Shown here: positions 8,405 through 17,214 of the stretch, in pieces | How positions within the stretch are numbered: position 1 is the first letter of the stretch | Layout of the letters: each line of letters opens with the position of its first letter | Assembly (NCBI RefSeq): GCF_003008425.1 | Contig: NZ_PXOQ01000009.1 | Span: forward strand, 193,501-257,500 | Origin: Aurantibacter aestuarii | GTDB taxonomy: Bacteria; Bacteroidota; Bacteroidia; Flavobacteriales; Flavobacteriaceae | Length of the DNA: 64,000 nucleotides | Direction: 5' to 3' | Position numbers and translations under genes: made by a program | Notes under the pieces: model-generated | Databases searched by the model: none | Seen by the model: the letters and a program-made list of their open reading frames with translations, nothing else | What the model was told of the DNA's origin: nothing

Positions 8405-9718
8405 ATGATTAATAATTTTAAAGATTTAGGAATTAAGACAGACTTTATAAATAAGCTGTCTCAACTAAATATTAACAATCCAACTAAAATACAACAACAA
8501 AGTATACCCTTCTTATTGAACAAAGAAGCCGACTTGGTGGCTTTGGCTCAAACAGGAACAGGAAAAACTTTGGCTTTTGGGTTACCTATTTTACAAAAAA
8601 TAGCTATTGAAAAAACACATATTCAAGCATTAATACTTGCACCAACAAGAGAACTAGGTCAACAAATTTCTAATGACCTTACATCATTTGCTTCTCATAA
8701 CTCAAATATCAAAATTGCCTCACTTTTTGGTGGAGCAACGATAAAATCTCAAAAAGAAGCTTTGGCACAACATCCACAAGTTGTAGTAGCAACGCCAGGT
8801 CGTTTATTAGATTTATTGGATAAAAAAGCGATGCGTTTAAATGAGATTACCTTTTTGGTTTTAGATGAAGCAGATGAGATGCTGAATAGTTTTAAAGATG
8901 CTATTATTGAGATTATCAAACAAAGTTCTAAGCAAAAACGTATGTTATTGTTTACAGCAACTTGGTCTAGTCAAGTTAAACAAATCGTTAATGATTATTT
9001 ATCTAAAACAGTAGAAACTATAGAGATTGCAGAGGTTGAAAAGTCAGCTTCAGGTATCAATCATCAATTTGTAGTTGTAGAACCTATAGAAAAATTAGAG
9101 GTGCTTATGCATTTTTTAAATTCCAAAGAAAACGTTCAAGGTATAATATTTTGTAAAACAAAAGCAGCAGTAAATAAACTGGCCAAAAACTTGGCTAAGC
9201 ATAAATTTTCTTCCGGAGCTTTACATGGAAGTTTGTCTCAAGGCATTCGAGATCGTATTACTGGACAGTTTAGAGATGGTCATCTTAAAATTTTGGTAGC
9301 TACAGATTTAGCTGCACGTGGTTTAGACATTAAAGATTTAGATTATGTAGTTAATTACCATTTGCCAGATACTTACGATAATTATGTGCATAGAACAGGA
9401 AGAACCGCCAGAGCAGGAGCAAATGGTTTGGCTTTAACTGTTTTACAACAAGAAGAAGTATTTGAAATCCCTGAGTTTGAAGAAGAATTAGGTATTACAT
9501 TTAAACAATATATTAAAGCAGATGCCGCAAGTATTGAAGCCAATAATACTTTATTATGGGCTAAAAAAATTTTTAAAACCAAGCCTAACCGTGAGGTTTC
9601 AGAAGATTTAAAGTCTCAGATAAAAACTATTTTTCATCACTTAACCAAGGAAGAATTAGTGGATAAAATTTTGGCGCATTATATTAAAGAAAATCAATCA
9701 AAGCAAAGTAAAAAATAA
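8405..9718 (+). CDS. DEAD-box ATP-dependent RNA helicase
   Basis: A 437-residue DEAD-box helicase with the full set of motifs: Q-motif (PTKIQQQSIP), AQTGTGKT, PTRELGQQ, TPGRLLDL, DEADEM, TATW (in place of SAT), IIFCKTK, ARGLDIKDLDYVV and HRTGRTAR. The C-terminal 70 residues are lysine-rich and probably bind RNA non-specifically. It is not a copy of the 416 gene: motif III differs and it carries a longer tail. It sits immediately upstream of a DbpA-like helicase, so the pair may act together in ribosome assembly. Cold induction is common for such genes, but nothing in the sequence proves it here. Confidence 0.92.
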   Translation: MINNFKDLGIKTDFINKLSQLNINNPTKIQQQSIPFLLNKEADLVALAQTGTGKTLAFGLPILQKIAIEKTHIQALILAPTRELGQQISNDLTSFASHNSNIKIASLFGGATIKSQKEALAQHPQVVVATPGRLLDLLDKKAMRLNEITFLVLDEADEMLNSFKDAIIEIIKQSSKQKRMLLFTATWSSQVKQIVNDYLSKTVETIEIAEVEKSASGINHQFVVVEPIEKLEVLMHFLNSKENVQGIIFCKTKAAVNKLAKNLAKHKFSSGALHGSLSQGIRDRITGQFRDGHLKILVATDLAARGLDIKDLDYVVNYHLPDTYDNYVHRTGRTARAGANGLALTVLQQEEVFEIPEFEEELGITFKQYIKADAASIEANNTLLWAKKIFKTKPNREVSEDLKSQIKTIFHHLTKEELVDKILAHYIKENQSKQSKK

Positions 9719-9730
9719 AAGGTTTTAATC

Positions 9731-11041
9731 ATGTCAACTAGAATAAAGTCGCATAAAGAAATCCTTCATAAGTTAGGTATAGAAGCATTAAATCCAATGC
9801 AGGAAGAAGCCTTATTGTCCATTACTTCGGTTGAAAACACCATTTTACTTTCGCCTACAGGAACAGGTAAAACACTAGCATTTCTGTTACCGGTTTTAGA
9901 GACTTTAGATATAAATAACCCAGATGTACAGCTTCTAATATTGGTGCCGTCCAGAGAGTTGGCTATTCAAATTGAGCAGGTTATTAGAGAAATGGGTACT
10001 GGTTTTAAAGCTAATGCGGTTTATGGTGGTAAAAACTTTAGTAAGGATAAAGTTGAGTTAGCACACACACCAAGCATCATTATTGGAACACCAGGACGTG
10101 TTGCAGACCACTTAAGAAGAGAAACTTTTTCTGTAATTGCTATAGAAACTTTGGTGTTAGACGAGTTTGATAAATCTTTAGAAGTTGGTTTTGAACAAGA
10201 AATGAAAGAAATTATTTCAAGCTTACCACATATTAAGCGTCGCGTACTTACTTCGGCTACAAAAGATATGGAAGTGCCTCGTTTTGTGGGCTTAAAAGAT
10301 GAAATAGTTATAGATTATCTTCATACAAAAATAAGTGCTTTAGATATTAAAAGAGTAATAGCTCCAGAGAAAAATAAACTACAAACATTGTTAGAATTGC
10401 TCTATTATTTAGGCAATAGTTCAGGGATTATATTTTGTAATTTTAAAGATACTATAAATTATGTGAGTCAGTTTTTAGAATCCAATCATATTCCGCATGG
10501 TACTTTTAATGGCGATATGGAACAAATGGAGCGGGAGCGTAGTTTAATAAAATTTAGAAACGGAACCCATCAAATTATTATTGCTACCGATTTAGCTGCA
10601 AGAGGTTTAGACATTCCAGAACTTCAATATATTATTCATTATCAGTTACCCTTAAAAGCTGAAGAGTTTACGCATCGTAATGGTAGAACTGCACGAATGA
10701 ATGCTAAAGGTACAGCCTATGTACTACAATGGGAAAAAGAGATTTTACCTGAATTTATTGATGCTCCAATTTTAAAGGATTTACCAGCAAGAGAAAGCGC
10801 TATAGAAAACCAATGGCAAACACTATTTATCTCTGGTGGACGTAAAGATAAAATCTCTAAAGGAGACATAGCAGGCTTATTTTTTAAACAAGGTCAATTG
10901 CAAAAAGACGAGTTAGGCCAAATTGAATTGAAACAAGACTGTGCATTTGTTGCGGTTATTAAGGATAAAGTAGAAGAAGTTATTGCGCTAACCAATAATA
11001 CAAGACTTAAAAAGAAAAAGGTTAGAGTTACCCTAATTTAA
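9731..11041 (+). CDS. DbpA-like RNA helicase with variant DEFD motif
   Basis: A 436-residue helicase with SPTGTGKT (residues 41-48), PSRELAIQ, TPGRVADHL, DEFD at 144-147 instead of DEAD, TSATKDMEV, ARGLDIPELQYIIHYQLP and HRNGRTAR. The final 75 residues (FISGGRKDKISKGDIAGLFF through KVRVTLI) look like the RRM-fold RNA-binding domain of DbpA, which anchors that helicase to hairpin 92 of 23S rRNA. A role in 50S subunit assembly is therefore likely. The A-to-F change in motif II keeps the catalytic Asp-Glu and last Asp, so ATPase activity is still plausible. It lies 12 bases after the preceding helicase. Confidence 0.88.
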   Translation: MSTRIKSHKEILHKLGIEALNPMQEEALLSITSVENTILLSPTGTGKTLAFLLPVLETLDINNPDVQLLILVPSRELAIQIEQVIREMGTGFKANAVYGGKNFSKDKVELAHTPSIIIGTPGRVADHLRRETFSVIAIETLVLDEFDKSLEVGFEQEMKEIISSLPHIKRRVLTSATKDMEVPRFVGLKDEIVIDYLHTKISALDIKRVIAPEKNKLQTLLELLYYLGNSSGIIFCNFKDTINYVSQFLESNHIPHGTFNGDMEQMERERSLIKFRNGTHQIIIATDLAARGLDIPELQYIIHYQLPLKAEEFTHRNGRTARMNAKGTAYVLQWEKEILPEFIDAPILKDLPARESAIENQWQTLFISGGRKDKISKGDIAGLFFKQGQLQKDELGQIELKQDCAFVAVIKDKVEEVIALTNNTRLKKKKVRVTLI

Positions 11042-11054
11042 AAGAGCATAATAA

Positions 11055-12485
11055 ATGAATGTTGTTTTAAACGAAATATTAAAAAATAAGAGCATAAAAA
11101 CCATAATTTTTTGGATGTGTATTGGTGTAAGTCAGTTGGTGTTTTCTCACGTCTCTGAAGGTCATGAGCGCATTGAAAAAGAAGCTTATAAACTATTAAA
11201 AGCTCAATTGTCTTCTGGTAACTTACCAGATGGACTAGAAATATTTAATTTTTTAGTACAACATGGCATTATAAAAAACGATGATAATGCCAACAGTGCA
11301 TATCCCGATTTAGATTTGGGAAGGCAGTTTCTGTCAGACCGACAAATTTTTCATTTTATGGCAGATAACCGGTATGTGGTAGAAGCCTTAAGAAAATTTG
11401 AGTCCTTAGAAACTCAGAAACAGTATGTCTTACAAAAAGCTTTGCCAGATGGATTAAATATGATTTACACCTTATTTCGAGAAGTTGTAGATAATCCAGA
11501 AGCCGCAAATAAAGCCGGACGAGGTATTTATGTACTAATGCATGCTATAATGGATTCTTATTCCCGAGAGCACACGATTAGAACGGCTAATACTTTTGAA
11601 TTAGAAACTATTAAGAGCTGGCAATTATCGAGATTGTATTGGCCAAAAGGGACAAAAATTAAAGATAAAAAACAATCTGGTAAAGCTCAAACCTTAGTGT
11701 TCTTGCATACAAATGCAGGATTAGGCGATAAAGAATGGGAAGACGAAACTGGTATATTAAATAAAGAAGCTTCTCAAGCTGCTAAAGCGGTAAAAGATCT
11801 TTTAGTGGCTATATATAGTGCGATCCTTCATAAAGAACAGGAAGAGGAACTTATTAAAGCTTATTTAAAAATTCATTTTAAACCAAAAAACGCTCAAGTT
11901 TTTAAGGATTATTTCGAATTAGACACTGTAAAAATTCCACTAAGTTATGCTGAAGGTTATTTAAATAATTATAATGTTTTGAAACTAGATCGCTATCCAT
12001 TGTTTTCGCATATGCTTTATTTTCAAAGAACAGCTGGTTTAGAGAATAACAGTGCTTTAGGTTATGAAATGGCATATCATGTTACTCCAAGAGCTGCCTT
12101 TTCTTCAACTTCATTTTTTCAACGTATTCCATACGGATTTGTAATTGGTGTTAACGAGAATAGAAACATTTTTAATGAAAACAAAATATTAAGGACACTT
12201 CAATTTAAGTGTTTGGGTAAATTAGGAATTTATTTGCCTTTACGTAACTTAGTATTTGAGCCCAGATTAGGTTTTAGTATAACGCCATTTTACAAAAACG
12301 ATAAACAGCCACATTTACTAACAGGATTTGATGTTGCTTTTAACTTAGGAAGAGACAATAATAGAAAACGAACTAAAAGATTTTCGGTAGGTTACGAATA
12401 CAATCGTATAAATTTTAACTCTTACAATAATATTAGTTTAAAAGTAGGATTTAACAGTTGGCAGGGCAGAGTTATTAGAAAGTAA
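11055..12485 (+). CDS. Zinc-dependent phospholipase C / S1-P1 nuclease-like protein with C-terminal beta-rich domain
   Basis: 476 residues with an N-terminal signal segment (residues about 15-31). Residues 32-290 are helical and hold a metal-ligand pattern typical of the zinc phospholipase C / P1 nuclease fold. The key part is H163-x3-D167-x5-H173 (HAIMDSYSREH), the same 4 and 6 spacing as H118/D122/H128 of B. cereus PC-PLC and H116/D120/H126 of P1 nuclease. H32, H37 and H100 with the nearby acidic residues 85-87 are further candidate ligands. Residues about 330-476 consist of alternating aromatic/hydrophobic strands and look like a small outer-membrane beta-barrel. The substrate is unknown. 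The gene is 13 bases after the DbpA-like gene, an odd partner for a secreted enzyme. Confidence 0.55.
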   Translation: MNVVLNEILKNKSIKTIIFWMCIGVSQLVFSHVSEGHERIEKEAYKLLKAQLSSGNLPDGLEIFNFLVQHGIIKNDDNANSAYPDLDLGRQFLSDRQIFHFMADNRYVVEALRKFESLETQKQYVLQKALPDGLNMIYTLFREVVDNPEAANKAGRGIYVLMHAIMDSYSREHTIRTANTFELETIKSWQLSRLYWPKGTKIKDKKQSGKAQTLVFLHTNAGLGDKEWEDETGILNKEASQAAKAVKDLLVAIYSAILHKEQEEELIKAYLKIHFKPKNAQVFKDYFELDTVKIPLSYAEGYLNNYNVLKLDRYPLFSHMLYFQRTAGLENNSALGYEMAYHVTPRAAFSSTSFFQRIPYGFVIGVNENRNIFNENKILRTLQFKCLGKLGIYLPLRNLVFEPRLGFSITPFYKNDKQPHLLTGFDVAFNLGRDNNRKRTKRFSVGYEYNRINFNSYNNISLKVGFNSWQGRVIRK

Positions 12486-12502
12486 TTTCATTTTACCAGA
12501 TA

Positions 12503-12510
12503 TACTTTTG
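12503..12510 (+). promoter_or_regulatory. Putative -7 promoter box of the cold-shock gene
   Basis: TACTTTTG fits TAnnTTTG and lies 50 bases before the cold-shock ATG, leaving a leader of roughly 40-45 nucleotides. I do not see a clear TTG -33 element. It lies just after the stop codon of the preceding gene. Confidence 0.45.
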
Positions 12511-12559
12511 TGGCACACTAATTGAACTGCTTATGGTAATTAATATAAATACAATTACA

Positions 12560-12751
12560 ATGATTAAAGGTACAGTAAAATTTTTCAACGATGATAAAGG
12601 ATTCGGATTCATCACAGAAGAATCTACTAACAAAGAACATTTTGTTCACATTTCAGGTATAATTGACGAAATTCGTGAAGGCGATGACGTTCAATTTGAA
12701 CTAACAGAAGGAAAAAAAGGATTAAACGCTATAAACGTTACTGTTATATAA
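12560..12751 (+). CDS. Cold-shock protein, CspA family
   Basis: A 63-residue single cold-shock domain, a five-strand OB-fold RNA chaperone that melts mRNA structure. The start MIKGTVKFFNDDKGFGFI carries the RNP1 motif (KGFGFI), and HFVHISGI is RNP2. The start is set at the ATG at 12560. An upstream in-frame ATG would add nine residues (MVININTIT) that no Csp needs. It has its own terminator, as expected for an abundant short transcript. Confidence 0.93.
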   Translation: MIKGTVKFFNDDKGFGFITEESTNKEHFVHISGIIDEIREGDDVQFELTEGKKGLNAINVTVI

Positions 12752-12773
12752 TATTTTCTCTTTATTAAAACTG

Positions 12774-12804
12774 AAAGCCCATCTAAAACTGATGGGCTTT
12801 TTTT
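12774..12804 (+). terminator. Rho-independent terminator of the cold-shock gene
   Basis: The stem AAAGCCCATC (12774-12783) pairs with GATGGGCTTT (12791-12800) around a 7-base loop. A T-run follows. Confidence 0.88.
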
Positions 12805-12861
12805 GTTTTTAGTTAAACGTTAGTTTAAAACGTAATAAAATCATAGTAATTTAGGGTTCGC

Positions 12862-12900
12862 CAAAAAGAAAAGCCCATCATAAAATTTGTAATGGACTTT
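12862..12900 (-). terminator. Terminator of the minus-strand desaturase gene
   Basis: On the minus strand, AAAGTCCAT (12900-12892) pairs with ATGGGCTTT (12878-12870) with one G-U pair, followed by a T-rich stretch (12869-12862). It lies directly after the desaturase stop codon. Confidence 0.75.
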
Positions 12901-12925
12901 TGTAAATAAAGTTTCGTTTTAAAAA

Positions 12926-13651
12926 CTAATGCTTTAATTGAATTAATCCAACAGCATTTAAAACTCTTATAATCAAATAAGTCACATCTATTTCATACCA
13001 TTTATAACCAAAATTTGCACGGCTTGCATGCTTGTGGTGGTTGTTATGGTAACCTTCGCCCATCATTAAAAAATCAAAACGAAATAAGTTTTTACTTGTG
13101 TCTTTCACCTTAAAATTGACATAGCCATAAATATGTGCAAACCAGTTAATAATAACACCATGAAGAGGCGCCATTAAAAGTGTTATGGGTAACAAAAGCC
13201 ATTCCCACCAAGTGGTGGCAAAAACTATAAAAAATAAGATGTATAAAGACCCCCATAATAATCTCGAAAAGCGTGAACTTGCAAAAGCATCAAAAGTACT
13301 CCATTGCGGTACATTTTTGGTAAATCGAGCGTCAATGTGTACACGCTGTTTATTTATATCTTGATAAATGTTTTTTGTTTTCCACATCATTGCAAACAAA
13401 TTAGCGTCATAAGATGGCGAGTGTGGATCTTCTTCAGTATCTGTAAACGCATGATGCATACGATGCATAATTCCGTAACCATAAGCACTTAAATAACTTG
13501 GGCCTTGAAAAAGCCAAGTTAGTATAAATGTTAAGCGTTCCATTGTCTTGGACATTGTAAATACTTGGTGCGCAGCATAACGATGCAAAAAGAAGGATTG
13601 GAAAAATAACCCGCCATACCAAAGCAATAGGACAAAAAGAATAATTATCAT
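12926..13651 (-). CDS. Membrane fatty-acid (acyl-CoA/acyl-lipid) desaturase
   Basis: This 241-residue di-iron membrane enzyme introduces a cis double bond into acyl chains, with likely effects on membrane fluidity. The three histidine boxes are present: HRYAAH (residues 23-28), HRMHH (63-67) and HNNHH in GEGYHNNHHKH near residue 200. Four hydrophobic segments surround them. Proteins of this short type, starting directly at helix 1, are common in Bacteroidota. The start is the ATG at 13651. It is 49 bases downstream of a Crp-type regulator on the same strand and may be co-transcribed with it. Confidence 0.9.
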   Translation of the reverse strand: MIIILFVLLLWYGGLFFQSFFLHRYAAHQVFTMSKTMERLTFILTWLFQGPSYLSAYGYGIMHRMHHAFTDTEEDPHSPSYDANLFAMMWKTKNIYQDINKQRVHIDARFTKNVPQWSTFDAFASSRFSRLLWGSLYILFFIVFATTWWEWLLLPITLLMAPLHGVIINWFAHIYGYVNFKVKDTSKNLFRFDFLMMGEGYHNNHHKHASRANFGYKWYEIDVTYLIIRVLNAVGLIQLKH

Positions 13652-13700
13652 GTACGTTTTTTTGCAAAGATAAATTCAAGCTTTGAGTCAAACAATGAAC

Positions 13701-14279
13701 TTAGGCTAATAAAATACGTTTTCTAATACGACTTAAAGCTTGTGCTGTCACACCTATGTAAGAGCTTATATATTTTAAGGGAATGACTTTTAAAAGCTCT
13801 GGTCTTTCCTTAAAAAGCTTAATATATCGTTCTTCTGCCGATAAGTTTAAGAGGTTTTGTTCTCTTGTAGATTTAATTAAAAATAAACGCTCTGCTGTTA
13901 AACGACCAATTAAATTACCTATTTGTGTGGTTTGGTAAACATCTTGCAGGTCGCTATAGCTAATACTTAATAAAGTGGTCTCTGTAAGTGCTTGTAGTTG
14001 GTATGCAGAAGGTTTTTGAGTAAGAAAAGAATCGTATGCACTAACAAACTGGTTTTTAAAACTAAAACCAAAAGTAATTTCTTTTTCAGGATTTTCTTTT
14101 GGAATATATAATCTTACCACACCAGATTCAATAAAGGAAATAGAATCTTCAACGTCGTTTAATTTTAAAAATACTTTTTTTTTAGGAATAACCTTACGTT
14201 GTAATTTAGACGTAAAAAATAACCAATCTTGCTGAGATATTTCGGCTATTTGATCTAAGTAATTTTTTATTTGTTGCAA
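13701..14279 (-). CDS. Crp/Fnr-family transcriptional regulator
   Basis: 192 residues: an N-terminal cyclic-nucleotide-binding-type jelly roll (about 20-125, with SFIESGVVRLYI and EKEITFGFSFKNQFVSAYDSF), a long dimer helix, and a C-terminal winged helix whose recognition region is KYISSYIGVTAQALSRIRKRI. No cysteine cluster for an Fe-S centre is seen, so it is not FNR-like. The ligand is unknown, and many Bacteroidota homologues lack the cAMP-contacting residues. It may control the desaturase gene downstream, but that is inference from position. Confidence 0.88.
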   Translation of the reverse strand: MQQIKNYLDQIAEISQQDWLFFTSKLQRKVIPKKKVFLKLNDVEDSISFIESGVVRLYIPKENPEKEITFGFSFKNQFVSAYDSFLTQKPSAYQLQALTETTLLSISYSDLQDVYQTTQIGNLIGRLTAERLFLIKSTREQNLLNLSAEERYIKLFKERPELLKVIPLKYISSYIGVTAQALSRIRKRILLA

Positions 14280-14455
14280 AACGAATTCAATTATAAAACA
14301 AATATACTTAAAGCTACATGAGCTTTATGGTTTTAAGGAAACTTTAGTAGGTTATGCTTAGAATAGATATAGCTGAAACCATAAAATATAAAACAAGTCC
14401 CAGAAAATAGGTTTAAAACCGTAAAAGAATTTATGCTTTTTATATTTAATTGAAG

Positions 14456-14487
14456 AAAAAAAAGGTGCTATGTTAGCAACCTTTTTT
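14456..14487 (-). terminator. Terminator of the TetR-led operon
   Basis: On the plus strand, A-run + GGTGCTA / TAGCAACC + T-run forms a hairpin (GCTA 14467-14470 with TAGC 14474-14477, extended through GGT/ACC with one bulged A). On the minus strand it presents a T-run just after the PfpI gene stop. Confidence 0.7.
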
Positions 14488-14492
14488 AAATT

Positions 14493-15293
14493 TTATTTTA
14501 AACTTTCTAATAATTTTTCAGCTACTAATTTTGAGGAAGCTGGATTTTGTCCTGTAATTAAATTACCATCTTTTATGGCGTAAGCAGCCCAATCTTCTTT
14601 TTTAGAATAGATTCCGCCATTACTAGATAGCATATCTTCAACTAAAAAAGGAACAACATTAGTTAAACCAACCGCGTTTTCTTCACTATTAGTAAATCCT
14701 GTTACTTTTTTTCCTTTTACTAGAGGAGAACCATCTTCAGCATTAACATTTTTTAAAGCAGCTGGAGCATGACATACAAATGCTATAGGCTTATTTTGTT
14801 TATTAAATGTTTCTATAAGTTGTATAGAGGTTTTGTCATTTGCTAAATCCCATAAAGGTCCGTGTCCACCAGGATAAAATACCGCATCAAAATTAGAAGC
14901 ATTCATTTCAGATAGTTGTTTTGTATTTGCAATAATGTTTTGAGCTTCTTTATCGGCATTAAAACGTTCAGTTGCTTCAGTAGCTGCGCTTTCTTCATTA
15001 CTTCTTGGATCTATTGGTGCAGCACCACCATTTGGCGTAGCTACAGTAATATAAACACCTTGATCTAAAAGCGTGTAATAAGGACTTGCAAATTCTTCAA
15101 CCCAAAATCCTGTTTTTTCTCCAGTATCTCCAAGTTGGTCGTGAGAGGTTAATACAAATAATACGTTCATTTCTTTCTTTGTTTTTTGTTCTGTTGGTGT
15201 TTCCGAAACCTTTTCGGAAGCCTTTTTGTTTTCTTTGCAACTATAAGCTGCTAAAGTGATAAGGGTTACGACTATTAATTTTAATGGTTTCAT
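14493..15293 (-). CDS. DJ-1/PfpI-family (Hsp31-like) lipoprotein
   Basis: 266 residues with a lipoprotein signal (MKPLKLIVVTLITLAAYSC, Cys19 as lipidation site), so it is probably anchored in the cell envelope. This is unusual for an otherwise cytosolic family. The domain (about 42-265) has the nucleophile elbow AFVCHAPAAL with Cys174-His175, YPGGHGPLWDL, and an upstream acidic residue in WVEEFASPY. Family members act as glyoxalase III, chaperone or aldehyde-detoxifying enzymes. It is the last gene of a four-gene operon (TetR, NAD(P)-binding protein, nitroreductase, this gene) and ends before a terminator. The context supports electrophile or aldehyde stress, but the substrate is unknown. Confidence 0.87.
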   Translation of the reverse strand: MKPLKLIVVTLITLAAYSCKENKKASEKVSETPTEQKTKKEMNVLFVLTSHDQLGDTGEKTGFWVEEFASPYYTLLDQGVYITVATPNGGAAPIDPRSNEESAATEATERFNADKEAQNIIANTKQLSEMNASNFDAVFYPGGHGPLWDLANDKTSIQLIETFNKQNKPIAFVCHAPAALKNVNAEDGSPLVKGKKVTGFTNSEENAVGLTNVVPFLVEDMLSSNGGIYSKKEDWAAYAIKDGNLITGQNPASSKLVAEKLLESLK

Positions 15294-15305
15294 GTTTTAG
15301 TTAGT

Positions 15306-15938
15306 TTAATCGATTACCGTAACTAAATGATCCATAGGTTTTCTAACCTTTTCTAAGTCGGAAAGCCAATCTTCTTCTGGTTTTCTATAACCTAAAGGTA
15401 ATAGTACAGTACTTCTTAATCCTTTTTGACGTAATCCTAAAATTTCATCTACAGCATTAGCATCAAAACCTTCCATAGGTGTGCTGTCTACTTTTTCAAA
15501 AGCAGCAGCAATAAGTGCATGTCCTAAAGCTATATACGCTTGTTTTGCAGCATGGTTAAAGTTTTCTTCAGCCTCTTTTTGTGGGTAAGAGTTTAATAAT
15601 TGCTGACGATAATTTTCCCAACCTTCATTTTTAAATCCGCGAATTTCATTGGTTAAATCGAACATATAATTAATTCGATCTTCCGTGTAAGTATCCCAAG
15701 CAGCAAAAACTAATAAGTGAGAACATTCTGTTATAACCGATTGATTCCAACCTACCGCTTTAATTTTTTCTTTAAGTTTTTTGTTTTTTACTACCATTAT
15801 TTCAAAAGGTTGTAGTCCGCTAGACGTTGCTGCTAAACGAGCTGCTTCTAGAATACGTTCTATTTTTTCTTCTGGGACAACGTCACCATTCATTGCTTTT
15901 GTAGCGTAACGCCAGTTTAATTTTTCTTGTAATTCCAT
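15306..15938 (-). CDS. Nitroreductase-family NAD(P)H-dependent oxidoreductase
   Basis: A 210-residue flavoenzyme of the NfsB type that reduces nitro compounds, quinones or related electrophiles with NAD(P)H through FMN. Family features are the N-terminal KLNWRYATKAMNG (FMN phosphate-contact Arg), RLAATSSGLQPFEIMVV, and the C-terminal LRSTVLLPLGYRKPEEDW. It lies 12 bases upstream of the PfpI lipoprotein gene and 4 bases after the preceding gene, so translational coupling in the operon is likely. Confidence 0.9.
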   Translation of the reverse strand: MELQEKLNWRYATKAMNGDVVPEEKIERILEAARLAATSSGLQPFEIMVVKNKKLKEKIKAVGWNQSVITECSHLLVFAAWDTYTEDRINYMFDLTNEIRGFKNEGWENYRQQLLNSYPQKEAEENFNHAAKQAYIALGHALIAAAFEKVDSTPMEGFDANAVDEILGLRQKGLRSTVLLPLGYRKPEEDWLSDLEKVRKPMDHLVTVID

Positions 15939-15942
15939 AATT

Positions 15943-16611
15943 TTATTTTTTGTTGTTTAAAAGTTCTTTGATGTTATTTGAAAGTATTATAGGGTTTATT
16001 TGTGGTGGTTGTTTTGCTATATAAAGCATAGCTTTAGCAATAGTTTCAGCTTTTATACTTTGGTATTTTTCTAGTGGACCAAATAGTAAAGGATTTAAAA
16101 AATTAAAGACTTTTATGCCTAAATGTTCTAAAAAACGAGATTCGTTTCTTTCGCCATTAATTAGTGAAGGTCTTAAAACGTAGGTATTTTTTATATTTTG
16201 TTTAAAAATGGCTTGTTCCATTTCACCTTTGGTTTTATTATAAAACACACGACTATTTTTGTTGGCTCCCATAGCAGAAATAACTATAAACGTTTCTATA
16301 CCATTTACTTTTGCCAATTTAGCAGTGTTTGCGGGGATGCCACAATCAATTTTCTTGTAAAGGTTTTTATCTGATGTTTTTGATTTTGTTGTTCCAATAC
16401 AACAAAACACCACATCACCTGTAAAATCTTCAGCAAAAGATTCTATTTCAAATAAATCTCCAATAAATTGAAAGACCTTATTTGGTAAACCTTCAATTTT
16501 AGATCTAGAAAATAGTTTAATACGCGTATAGTAATTGTCTTTTATTATTTGGTCGAGTAAAATTCCGCCAGTTAACCCAGAAGCTCCTAAAATTATAGCT
16601 GTTTTACTCAT
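15943..16611 (-). CDS. NAD(P)-binding Rossmann-fold protein (atypical SDR, HTATIP2/YwnB-like)
   Basis: 222 residues beginning with a nucleotide-binding loop (AIILGASGLTGGILL, GxxGxxG type). It continues with DVVFCCIGTTKSKTSDKNLYKKIDCGIPANTAKLAK, typical of atypical short-chain dehydrogenases related to HTATIP2/TIP30. The YxxxK motif is replaced by VFYNKTKGEMEQ. It is probably an oxidoreductase or redox sensor. It sits between TetR (4-base gap) and nitroreductase (4-base gap), supporting a role in the same stress response. Confidence 0.82.
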   Translation of the reverse strand: MSKTAIILGASGLTGGILLDQIIKDNYYTRIKLFSRSKIEGLPNKVFQFIGDLFEIESFAEDFTGDVVFCCIGTTKSKTSDKNLYKKIDCGIPANTAKLAKVNGIETFIVISAMGANKNSRVFYNKTKGEMEQAIFKQNIKNTYVLRPSLINGERNESRFLEHLGIKVFNFLNPLLFGPLEKYQSIKAETIAKAMLYIAKQPPQINPIILSNNIKELLNNKK

Positions 16612-16615
16612 GAGT

Positions 16616-17197
16616 TTAAGATGTTTTTATGCTATTCCATGCGGCTTGAAAAGCGTCTTCTAAATGAACATCATCTAAAATAAAAGCGCCACGTTGTTGC
16701 ATGGTCATTAAAAATGATATCGGATTAATGGTATAGGCATATAATAAATAATCTGATATGGGTTTTATAACCCCTTCTTGTTTGCCGCGCTCCCATAAAT
16801 CGAGTAGGGGTTGTAAGTGTTTAATGCCTTCTTGGCGGCAAGACTCTTCTATAATTGGTGTATTATCGCATTGGGCTAAAAACAAAGCATACTCACTTTC
16901 TTTTAATTTAAAGTGGGCAATTCGTTTCCATATTAATTCAAAACCTTCTTTAACAGGCTTATTTTCGTTATAAGTTTCAAAAGCATAATTGGTATAATTG
17001 CTTTTAACTTCCATATACGTTTTATTTAGTAAGTCTTGTTTGTTTTCAAAATACAAGTAAATGGTTGCTGGAGATACTTTTGCCATTTTTGCGATTTTAC
17101 TCATAGGAGTAGCGTGAAATCCGTTATTATTAACGAGATCTATAGTGGCTTTAATTAAAGCATTTCGTTTATCTATACTTTTTTGAAGTGTTGCCAT
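16616..17197 (-). CDS. TetR/AcrR-family repressor of the stress operon
   Basis: 193 residues with an N-terminal TetR helix-turn-helix (residues about 10-58, ALIKATIDLVNNNGFHATPM and VSPATIYLYFENKQDL) and a helical ligand-binding C-terminal domain. It is the first gene of the minus-strand operon and is preceded by a perfect inverted repeat next to the -7 box, as expected for autorepression. The ligand is probably an electrophile or product handled by the downstream enzymes (inference). Confidence 0.9.
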   Translation of the reverse strand: MATLQKSIDKRNALIKATIDLVNNNGFHATPMSKIAKMAKVSPATIYLYFENKQDLLNKTYMEVKSNYTNYAFETYNENKPVKEGFELIWKRIAHFKLKESEYALFLAQCDNTPIIEESCRQEGIKHLQPLLDLWERGKQEGVIKPISDYLLYAYTINPISFLMTMQQRGAFILDDVHLEDAFQAAWNSIKTS

Positions 17198-17214
17198 TTT
17201 AAAAAATTATGACA

